From Parietichytrium sp. I65-24A (lineage: Eukaryota > Sar > Bigyra > Thraustochytrida > Thraustochytriidae): a stretch of 64,000 nucleotides of DNA. A model generated the notes under the pieces. That model saw only the letters and a program-made list of their open reading frames with translations. It did not search any database and was not told the origin of the DNA. Position 1 is the stretch's first letter. Every line of letters begins with the position of its first letter. The position numbers were made by a program, and so were the translations under genes. The stretch lies in the NCBI GenBank assembly GCA_012862575.1, contig BLSF01000029.1, positions 186,001 through 250,000 on the forward strand, in the 5' to 3' direction. This document shows, piece by piece, positions 51,343 to 60,552 of the stretch.

Positions 51343-52912
51343 GACCGTCGTCTTTTTCTCTTTTCACTCGGCCATGGACCACACCAAACCAGGCACACGC
51401 CTGGTTTTTCTCCCCCTCTGGCTCCCTTCCTCCTGGCGCAGTTGTTGTTCTCGCCCCATCGCCCATCGTTGGTCCGCCTGTGAGTCTAAGGCCGTCCCGT
51501 CTCCTGCTTGCTACGCAGTGTCTGCACCCGCAGCACGGAGAGCTGAGCTATCTACGCTTCTAGCTCGCAGGAGGGAAGGAAAGAACGAAAGAGGGAAAAG
51601 AAAGCTTCCTCCTCATCGGCCGACTTGGGGAATGACCTGCAGAGAAAGAGAGAGGTCTTTCGTGCCGCGCTTCGCTCTCCTGTCGTGGAATTCCTTGTTT
51701 AGAGGTGGTCGAGGCACGCGTCAGAGCGAGATGGCTGTGTGCTAGAGCGGCGCTGTGAGAGGCGAGGCTGGGATGCTCATTCGTCCTTTTAGACTCCATC
51801 TTTCCCTCTCTTCCCCGAGCTTGTGACACAACGAAGCATATGCATCCCTCCAGTGAGCTAAGCAAAACAGCAACATCGCGGTGAGACAACATTCCAAACA
51901 AGGTAAAGAAGCCCATTCCGTTAGACCGGATAAGCTTTAGCTGCGGAGTCGGAGAGGAAGAGAAAAATGAAAGAGAAGAGAGGGAGAGGGAGGTGCAGGT
52001 ATGCGGGTATCACGGGTACGGTACTTGCTGTAATTCGTTCAGTTCGTTCCGCGAGGCTCCGTTCGTCTAGGAGCTTTCCTTTCGTTCGTTCTCTGATATG
52101 GGCTCGCTGTCAGCGTACTACCAACTCCGCATTTAGCGGTGCAGGAGGCAGGTCTGTTTAGCAGAGTCGTAGCCAGCCGCATTTTCGTACATGCGCGTCA
52201 GCGCTCGCCTCTCTCCCTAACTCTCTCTCTCTCTCTGCCTCTCTCGCGGTGCCACAATCTGTGCAAGTTGGCTTTTCTGCGAGTCAGAAACACTCAATCC
52301 GCCACATCCCCTCCCCCGTCTATACGGCCCAGGCAAGTTGCAATGCGTGTTGTGTGGAGTGGAGTGGCGTGGATGCAGAGCTTTTGCGATCTCGCCCAAT
52401 GCCATCAACTGCGCCAAAGCGAAGGGAGGGAGAAAGGAAGGAAGGAAGGAAGGAGGGAGCGAGGGAGTGAGAAGAGCGAAAAGGGTCCCACGACCGGCCA
52501 CGTCTTGACAGTGCGAGATGCTGATCCCATCAAATAACCACATGAGTGACAAGAGTGGGACTCCCATGGCCACATCTTCAACTACATCTACATCTCTAAG
52601 AAGAGAGTTGGTGAGAGGAGAGAGAGAGAGGAAGAGCGTCTTGGAAAAACATTTGATGTCGCTGCTGTTGCCTTTTTGCTGTTGCTTTTCTTGTTGATGA
52701 TGATTTTCCTCTCATATCCTATCCTCTCATGCTCCCTCTCGCTCACTCACTTCATACTGATAGGGCGACAACCATGTCGTAGGTCTCATGGCAGTAGTGT
52801 CAGTGAGTAGCAGTAGACAAGAACAACTCGTGAGTCTGGATACGCGAGTATGTTGTTGCTCTACGCGAGCGCAATGCGAAAGGGTTTATGGAGAGAGCAG
52901 AATCAGTATCAG

Positions 52913-52942
52913 GAAATTCTGAATTCTGAATTCTGAATTCAG
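52913..52942. repeat. Heptamer array, CTGAATT type
   Basis: Four tandem GAATTCT units, followed 30 bp later by looser TTCTGA(A/G) repeats (52972-53000). Confidence 0.85.
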
Positions 52943-55900
52943 GATTTACTGTCAGGAAAGTATTAGTTGTTCTGAAATTCTGAGCTCTGAACACTGTCTG
53001 TCTCCTGACATGAAATGAGAGAGACCGACCAGTGAATGCACTAATAAGCTTATAGCGACTAACGATGAGCGGGGAACAGGAGGGACGCTGGCTAGGAAGG
53101 AAGGATAACAAATTGGAAGAATGGCAGGAGTGAAGTGACTAACCAAAACTGTTTGTACTTTGTCCTAATGTCCGATTCTTTCGTTTCATGACATGTGACA
53201 TTTGTTGCTCGGCTTTCTTTTTTGTTTTCTGTTTGTTGTTTATGCTTCTCTTTCCGGTGGCGGATGGTTGGCGATGGCTGTGTGTTTTCGTTTTTTAATT
53301 TGTTTTCTCGCCTGCGAATAACGGGAATCGCAAATCGGAATGCAAATTGGAATTCAATGCTACTCGGGATTCGTTCAAAGTCCGCTGCGCCTTTTTGAAA
53401 GAACTCCTTCTTGCTTTCTTTGCGCCGCGGTTAGTGAACGAGCTAGGCATAGGAAAGTCGTCCATCGACAGGCTGCAGCAAGAACAGTTATAGAGCAATT
53501 GGAGAATTGCACTTGGGTCCAACGTTGTTGTCAGTCTTGTAGTTGTAGTTGTAGCTGTTGTTGTTGTTGTTGTTGTTGCTGTATCTTCTCGACTGCGGGC
53601 CAGATTCTCTGCTTCGATTGCACTGCGCATTACTTCAAGAGCTGTTGCCCTCCCAAGATTACCTTTCGCGCGAGACCAAGCAACTGCCGTCGGGCCAGAG
53701 CATTTACACCAATTTGCACGGAATTACTATCTACTGGGGCCTGCGAGAGAGGAAGAAGCAAGAGGAAGAAGAAAAAAAGGAAAAGGGACAGCAAGATTCG
53801 TCGTCTCCGCGCGTGCACGTTCCACTTGGCACTTGGCAGTAGGACGAGGAGGAGGTAGGCTAACCATTTGTTGTAGTAGGTTGTCGAGTGGGAGAGGGAG
53901 AGAGCGAGGGTAACGAGAGAGAGAAATGCGCTTTTGCAAGAGCATTTACTTCTTCATCTACAGCGCTAGTTGCGAGTTTGCTTCCGGGTTTACCTGTGTA
54001 CTCGAGTATGCATGGGCGACTCTCTCTTTCGCTGTTGCTGTTGCTCTCTGGTTCTCTCTTCTCTTCCGTCTGTCTTGTCTTTGTGAGCTGATCTAAGCTG
54101 ATCTGACGTTGAGTGAATTTTGTATACTCGTGGTTGAAATTGCAATTGAAATCGCAGCGACAGGTTTTCCTGAACTGCTGGACTGGAGAGACCCACCGCA
54201 TATCTGCGTCCCATCGCGCTTGGCTCTCCGAGCCCGCGAGCACTCGCGTAAGTCAACAAGAAATGAAAGAGTGGGAGATAGTTGGCTGGATTCGTGGTCT
54301 CGACTGTTGCAGTTCGGTTCCGAGCCCCCCCCTCTCTCTCTCTCTCTCTCTTCTTCTTCTTTGGCGTTCACTTTTTGACTTCTTCTGCTCTACACTTCGG
54401 ATTAGGACCTGGTCCATCGCGACGCGGCGCCAAGCAACGTTCTATTCTATCCACACCCCATTGCACTCCGCTGTCGATCTTTGCGTTAGCTAGAAGACAG
54501 GAGAGCGAATAGACCTGGATGCCGATGACGTTGACGTTGATAGAAAGCGAATTGACTGGGAATGAATGATGCACGTGAATTGAATGGGCGTGTGTGCCAA
54601 CCAGAGCAAGAGCCAGAGGAGAAGAAGAGAAAGATCAATTGAGATCTTGCGTGTGATGAGACACTGAGAGGAGAGGTGGAAGCGTGGGTGGGTGGGAAGA
54701 AAAGGCGCTGGTCTCTCTCGGCCAAAAGTCGAAAGTGGGAGACTATGTACGACTGTGAGCAGCACCAGGCGTCCGATGGACGAAATGAACCGTCGTGCCG
54801 TCAATGACCTCTCAGACTGCGGCTCAGCTACACTTCTCGATGCAAGAGAGAAAGAGAGGCGCGGTAATGTTCGCGTGCATGAAATCTTGCATATGGAACG
54901 CTGCGCTAGTGTAGAGCTCTCTTAGACGCATTAGTCCCTGGTTTTGTGTTTGTGTGAGGAGGCAGAGATTCCGAGTGCGTGTGTGCCTGGTTGGATGGAG
55001 CCTCAGTGAGCATGCTGCTGGGCTTCTCCACATTTGGGATATGGGACTTGAAAGACAACAACACTAACATGAATCAACGTCACTGCACCGTTGGACGGCT
55101 CACAGTCCTGACAATCGATAGAAAATTTCTCCTCTGTGCTTCGCAGAGTTGCAAGGAGAGGTGCCCGATCCCTGCACTCAGACAGTCGAGCCTCAACTGA
55201 GAGGAAAAGTGGGACCGTTCTTTTGCTTTCCGGAAAGACTGCTTGCTTCACTGTACACGACTGTCGAGTGACCCAGCCTTCTCCCAGGTCCAGAAATACT
55301 CTCGCCAAAAAGTGAAAAGAGGTGCGTTGTTTGTTAGTACTTGTTCCACCCTTTTGCCGGGGTAAGTGATGGTTCGACTTGGAGGCAAACTGAACAACCG
55401 TGATTTCAACTACATTTCCTCCTTTCAGCCAGGTGTCACGAGTGGCTGTCAATCTAGTCTTCCGGTCCCACGAAAGCAAACGAGTAGACGTTGTTGAGGG
55501 CCGACCTTCTGTCTGCACTGGCCCACTCCTTCTATATTATTTTGGGGGTGAAAGGTTCAGCAGCTAGGCAACGTATACTCTTGCGCAAATAGAGGCTTGG
55601 CAGATTTTGTTTGGCAACGGGCTGCCTGCTGTATGTGCATGTAAGGTTGCTCCTGCCAACTTCGTCATCGTTCTGAACAGTGCGAGATTACAACAACCAA
55701 TCTGAGTGTTTGCGTACGTTTCCCCTCTCAGGACCCGCTACGTAGAGCCAGCAGCTCGTGCCACGCAAGTTGTGAGGTCGTTTGTTTGCTCCTTAAAGAG
55801 TAAATAGAGATCCACATTGATCTAGTGCAACATTGAACCGCGAGGGAAAAGGAGTGTTGCTCCCCCCCCTCACTCACCCGCCCACCCACGACACGGCCTC

Positions 55901-56449
55901 GCCTTCCCTGAACCACCCTTCGCAGGCTAGCTCTAATTCAGCCTGTATTCTCTGAGCGTATCGAAGCGAAGGCACATCGCTGCAGTGCCTGCTGTGGTTG
56001 ATTGTGAACCTTCACTTACGCTGTTCATATATTCGCCGCTTGAAATCGAATCTAAAGAGCCTGAGTGTCCCGGGCGCAACGGTTCCGAATTTTGTGCTCG
56101 ACTTCCGGGATAGGAAAGGGGCTTTCGGTCGCGATTTGTGCTCCAAGACAAGGTGCCGAAGTGCTGCGAGCAACACAACAAACTTGGAGGGTTTTGCAAA
56201 GCTCAATCACTGCGTTCATTTCTTCCGCGGGAGCGTCTCTTTCGTGGTGAACATTTGCCTTCTTAAGTTCGAGCGGGAACTCACCATCCCTTCCCATTGG
56301 GAGCTTCGAGAAGCTCTCGGAATTGCTTTACCATTGCTTTGGCTATGTTAGTTTCGACCCCGCTTCATTTCCCGGAGTTCTCAACACATCAAAGAGGTGT
56401 TGCATCCGCTCTGTGGCTTCCCCCAGATCTGGCAACCAGAAGAGCCAAC

Positions 56450-58066
56450 ATGAAGCGCCAGCGGGAGGAGAGCGCTGCTCCCTATGCGGAGCCTTCCGCA
56501 TCTCCAGCCACGCCTGAATACCACTCCTCGGGTTCTTCAGTAGCTCAGAATCTCTCCGCTTGGTCACAAAGGGCAGAGCAGCGAGATATTCAAACTTCGG
56601 GCACCATGATGCGTCCTCACCCTCCTAAATTTAGCAAAGAGGAAATACGTCGCTCTTCGGCGAAAGACGATTACAGTGATGGGAGTGGTAGCGAGGGCAA
56701 CGAAAACGTGCGGGACAACCAGCTAGGTGACGAAGGCTGCGGAAAGGCCACGCGTAGACGGCCATGGTCCGAAGAGGAGGACGAACTGCTACGGAAAGCG
56801 GTGCAGGTGTACAATGGAACACAGTGGAAAAAAATTGCAGAAATGGTACCCGGAAGGTCCAACGTACAGTGCCTCCAAAGATGGCGCAAATCTCTGCACC
56901 CGTCTGTTGTCAAGGGGCGATGGACCCTGCAAGAGGATCAGCTTCTTCTTGAGGTCGTAGCTCGGAATCCAAGCTTTAGGAATTGGGGCTTTGCTTCCAA
57001 AATTATTCCAGGTAGAACAGCGAAGCAGTGCCGCGAGCGCTACACAAATCATCTGGACCCTTCCATTAAGAAGGGCGGCTGGACGGACGAGGAGGACAGA
57101 TTTATCTTGGAGTCTTTCTCGAGACTTGGCAATCGTTGGGCAGAAATTGCGGGCTATCTTCCAGGAAGGACTGAGAACTCCATCAAAGTCCGACATCGGT
57201 TTTTGCAAAAACCTAGGGCCGCACTCAAGCCGCCCAGCAGTTCCTCTGACGCCAAAGCAGAGCCGCTAATGCCCCTGACGACCCCAACATACGCAGAATC
57301 GAATGTGCATTTCGCAAGTGGCGCATCATCCCCAAGCACTCCAGCTGAGTTGCATGTGCACCCACACCCTTTGCATGATCATTACCGTGGCCAATCTGAG
57401 TCAACTTATTTGCATCATCATCAACATACTTGGCTCGGTGCCAGTTTACGCCGTGCGGTGTCTGCAGAGACGGGGGCTCAACCTTTTTCTGTACAGCAGG
57501 CACCAGTGTCGCATGCAAACTACCAATCGAGATTTCCCAATTACTCGAGCGCCATGCCAGCATACCGCTCTTTGCAGTCCCCGCGACGATCCTTGGGTCA
57601 GCCGCGGGGCGACGCGCCTTTGTCGGCTCTGTCGCCGGAAATGACCCTGCCACCACCACCACCGGCAGCGTCTCGCCAAATTGAGGAGATGCCTTCTTCA
57701 TCCAGTCATGAATACGATTTCATAAGGGGAGAAGAGCGCTCTGCAGATCACCATAGCCATCGAGCAGAGCTTGAGGGAGAAATTCCGGAGCCATCAAAGT
57801 CTTTTTTGGCCGGACACCCTCGCGGCGCTGCTCACATTGGCGCATATCCTCCTGCTCAGGACTATGCATACTCGCAATACTATGCCACGCAAACAATGAC
57901 ACCGCCTCATGCTCCGCCATCTACAGCAAGCTTGGAGCCTTCGCAATACGGAGACTTTCAGGAGACTCCGTACATCCCGGAAGTCCATGGCAGCGCCGCA
58001 GAGGCGGGAACTGACGGCTCCAAGAATTATGCAGGGCCAAAGGACGACAACATCTTTGACTTTTAG
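56450..58066 (+). CDS. Three-repeat MYB transcription factor (3R-MYB)
   Basis: 538 residues from ATG 56450; an in-frame ATG at 56345 would add 35. Three contiguous MYB repeats at about 101-252: R1 RRPWSEEEDELLRKAVQVYN, R2 KGRWTLQEDQLLLEVVARNP and R3 KGGWTDEEDRFILESFSRLG, each with the recognition-helix signatures VQCLQRW, KQCRERY and NSIKVRH. The linkers are canonical (LHPSVVKGRW, LDPSIKKGGW). Tryptophan spacing is intact in each repeat; R2 has an insertion (FRNWGFASK). The C-terminal half is disordered, rich in His, Pro, Ser and Tyr. 3R-MYBs in plants and animals bind MSA-type or c-MYB sites and often control G2/M genes. Targets here are unknown. Single exon. Confidence 0.9.
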   Translation: MKRQREESAAPYAEPSASPATPEYHSSGSSVAQNLSAWSQRAEQRDIQTSGTMMRPHPPKFSKEEIRRSSAKDDYSDGSGSEGNENVRDNQLGDEGCGKATRRRPWSEEEDELLRKAVQVYNGTQWKKIAEMVPGRSNVQCLQRWRKSLHPSVVKGRWTLQEDQLLLEVVARNPSFRNWGFASKIIPGRTAKQCRERYTNHLDPSIKKGGWTDEEDRFILESFSRLGNRWAEIAGYLPGRTENSIKVRHRFLQKPRAALKPPSSSSDAKAEPLMPLTTPTYAESNVHFASGASSPSTPAELHVHPHPLHDHYRGQSESTYLHHHQHTWLGASLRRAVSAETGAQPFSVQQAPVSHANYQSRFPNYSSAMPAYRSLQSPRRSLGQPRGDAPLSALSPEMTLPPPPPAASRQIEEMPSSSSHEYDFIRGEERSADHHSHRAELEGEIPEPSKSFLAGHPRGAAHIGAYPPAQDYAYSQYYATQTMTPPHAPPSTASLEPSQYGDFQETPYIPEVHGSAAEAGTDGSKNYAGPKDDNIFDF

Positions 58067-58461
58067 TTAGTGCTACGTCCTGCGCAGCCCGAGTTGCCGT
58101 AACAACACTGATGAATACTTCCTGCACTTTTAATGACAATGATCCCGACGGGACAGTTTCAGAGGGATTGAAGATCTGCGATGGTCGCGCGCGATCCGCC
58201 GCCCATGCATCGCAATCATCGCTCGCCACTCCTTTTAAGCTTCAAGTACTCTGCTTGGGCGCGTTTTAGAGAACAAACATTTTCAATAATTATGAATTCT
58301 TTTTTGTTCCCGTCCTTCTCTAGAGATGGCTCCCCGCATCATCCTTACTCATTGCTTTTGCGGTGAATTGACGCCTTCGCTGCTTGGATCGAGGGTGAAC
58401 AAAATAAAAATAAAAGTGTTTGGCTGCTTGGAGCGTAAACTAAAAGGCTTCAATGTCAACG
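58067..58461. other. Convergent intergenic between MYB and sulfotransferase genes
   Basis: 3' flanks of two convergent genes. No gene or notable repeat is seen. Confidence 0.6.
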
Positions 58462-59829
58462 TCAGGCTTTTTCATGGCGCTCTACCTCGCTGTATCCAAA
58501 TTCCAAAAACGATGGCTTCCATCGTTCATATATATAAGCGCGCGTTTCTTCGTCCATTGGCTTGAAATCATTCTTTGCATAGCTCGTAAGCTCGGAGAGA
58601 TAGCTCTCGATCTTGAGTTTTGCGCTTGGCCACGTCTCCCACCCAAAATGTTTGTAAATTCGCTCCATCGTTGGCACCGTCTGATTGGACAGATCGGCAT
58701 AAGAAATTTCGATCAATTGCTCCTTTGGAATGAGCTTTCGAGCTTCAATGTAGTCATTGAACAGAACCTCATACTGCTTCAAAATAAACTCTGTAATCTG
58801 AGCATCCGTGGGCTTCGAGAGGTAGAAATACCAGTAGGTCGTGTCGGCCATATGTGCTGCGCTCTTCCACACCACGTAAGGGTCGCGATGGATGTAAATG
58901 AATTGGGCATTCGGATACATTTCATAAAACAATTTGGCTCTGGAGCAATGGCAAGGGGATTTGATCACTAGACGCCTTCGTTTCGGTTGCTCGCCGCTCC
59001 GCCGGGACCTCAAGATGTCGTAACAGAAGGTCACCATCTTCATAAAACGAATGAATGCATCCTTCCACCTCTGCTTTTCTGATTCAGAAGCGTCTTCGAA
59101 GGAGAAATACTTCCGAAAGTCTCGCTCGCGATTCATAAGTACAGTGGCCATGTATGGGGATAGCCCCCCGCTCATGTGCGTAACTGCGAGCTCGTCTTCC
59201 TGGGGAACTTTGCATCCCAGTTTCACATTGTCCATCGGTCTACTCTTTGGAAGCATGAATTCGATCGCGCTCTGCTGCGAGTCGAGCAGTAGCATTGCAT
59301 GCGGAAAGCCGCACTGAAATGTGCTGGGGTATATGAAAGCGCTCGAGTCGAGCGAGAGGAGATTGTGTAGATGGGTGGTACCTGTCCGCGGGTGACCCAG
59401 GATGAACACTGGTCGTTCGTTGATCTCGGTTTTCTCCACGTCCTCCCCGTATAGCCACCACTGGATGAGCCCCAGCGCGCTGCACAAGAGCGACATCAGT
59501 GTCAGGTAGATGATTCGCACAAAGTATATGCCCCAATCAATATGTCTCCAATGCTTGTACAGGATCTCCAGCCACGACCCGAACGACATGCCTTGCATAA
59601 AATTGACATCCACATTGAACTGGCGCTTGAAGTGGAACTTACGAATGGTCTTTGGCGCATCTCCGTCGCTGCTCTCGCAACCTCGTCCGCCCAAGAGCCA
59701 CAGCAACCCCCACCCGCCAGCGCAAGCCGCCAGCGTCAGTTTGACTGGGCACGCTGCCACGGCAGCCGCCAGCGCCGGGAGGAACGCTATTGCCACTGCG
59801 GCCAAATCCTCTGTCCCAGTCTCTGCCAT
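58462..59829 (-). CDS. Membrane-associated sulfotransferase
   Basis: 455 residues from ATG 59829 (the frame upstream has only TTG). Hydrophobic N-terminal segments (AAVAIAFLPALAAAVAA, then LAACAGGWGLLWLLGG) and a further helix near 100-125 (YLTLMSLLCSALGLI) anchor it in the membrane. The PAPS-binding 5'-loop ILGHPRTGTTHLHNLL is at about 140-155, and the 3'-phosphate motif YIHRDPYVVWKSA at about 305-318. The conserved KSPCH block between them resembles the LKSPxH motif of Sulfotransfer_3-type enzymes. It would transfer sulfate from PAPS to a hydroxyl, plausibly a polysaccharide or lipid in the Golgi; the acceptor cannot be deduced. The neighbouring ankyrin gene is on the same strand. Single exon. 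Confidence 0.85.
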   Translation of the reverse strand: MAETGTEDLAAVAIAFLPALAAAVAACPVKLTLAACAGGWGLLWLLGGRGCESSDGDAPKTIRKFHFKRQFNVDVNFMQGMSFGSWLEILYKHWRHIDWGIYFVRIIYLTLMSLLCSALGLIQWWLYGEDVEKTEINERPVFILGHPRTGTTHLHNLLSLDSSAFIYPSTFQCGFPHAMLLLDSQQSAIEFMLPKSRPMDNVKLGCKVPQEDELAVTHMSGGLSPYMATVLMNRERDFRKYFSFEDASESEKQRWKDAFIRFMKMVTFCYDILRSRRSGEQPKRRRLVIKSPCHCSRAKLFYEMYPNAQFIYIHRDPYVVWKSAAHMADTTYWYFYLSKPTDAQITEFILKQYEVLFNDYIEARKLIPKEQLIEISYADLSNQTVPTMERIYKHFGWETWPSAKLKIESYLSELTSYAKNDFKPMDEETRAYIYERWKPSFLEFGYSEVERHEKA

Positions 59830-60552
59830 CTTTCGCGCATCAGGTTGGCGACCGCCGCGCTTTCCATCTCTCCTTCGACAGTGAGTTGACAATCACAATC
59901 TTGATCAAAACATATCAATCAAAACACTCGTGAGCAACTCGAGTTCGTTGTTCGCTTCTGTAGCGAGCAACTACAACTAAGCAAGCTCACGGGGGTAGTT
60001 GAGTCCGGTCATCTTTGCATGCGCAAACGTGGCTGGCCACTCGTACTGTCGATGTTATTGTGTTATTGCCACTGGTAACAACGATCAGTGAGGGAATATG
60101 TCGAGTGCGGGACGATGGAATCGATTGAAACATGATGGGATGAATGGAATGTAAGACTTTAATGACGATGTCGCTCCTCTGAATTCTGACAGTGAATGCA
60201 GAGCGCGACTGACTGCGAGTCAATGCAGGACCGATCTCGTTGCAAAAGCTCGTATCATGATTTTGACTCGGAGGCTTTGGCAAGGGCCAAGGTAGCTTTG
60301 CTTTTGTGCTGGCTTTCCTCCGCATTCTATCTAATACATGGCACGCTCGCATTGACTTCGACTCGAAAGAAACCCACGAAAGCCTCGGAAATATTGGAGG
60401 CTCGGCTGTCCGATTTTTCGGCAAAAAGTCTACTCGAGCTTGCCAATCCAGGTGGCGTACAGATGTGAAAAAAGTAGCGTATGAAACTTTGAAAGCGAAA
60501 GACATAAACGGCAACAAATGAATGATAGATAGCTCAGGTAGTTTTTAAAGCG
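59830..60552. other. Intergenic with one weak small-ORF candidate
   Basis: A plus-strand ATG frame at 60196-60468 (90 codons) carries one hydrophobic helix (VALLLCWLSSAFYLIHGTLAL) and a basic tail. It overlaps a second plus frame and a long minus frame of similar quality, so none is called a gene. Confidence 0.4.

Larger units (their letters stand above)
49167..56449. other. Gene-poor interval, part 3
   Basis: About 7.3 kb without a recognisable gene. Simple repeats include a (TC)n run near 50958-50981, CACT tetramers at 51147-51180, TGCAAAA heptamers at 51313-51342, GAATTCT heptamers at 52913-52942, GGAA tetramers near 52433-52460, GTT trimers near 53550-53580 and (CT)n near 54338-54355. 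Frames of 60-170 codons occur on both strands without conserved motifs. The last few hundred bases are the 5' flank of the MYB gene, whose frame is also open from ATG 56345. Confidence 0.45.

Noticed and set aside
54338-54362. (CT)n and similar dinucleotide runs as functional signals
   Set aside because: Ordinary microsatellites with no positional pattern beyond those noted in promoter regions.
60196-60468. 90-codon plus-strand frame with one hydrophobic helix
   Set aside because: Overlaps two other frames of similar quality and has no recognisable motif or conserved end.
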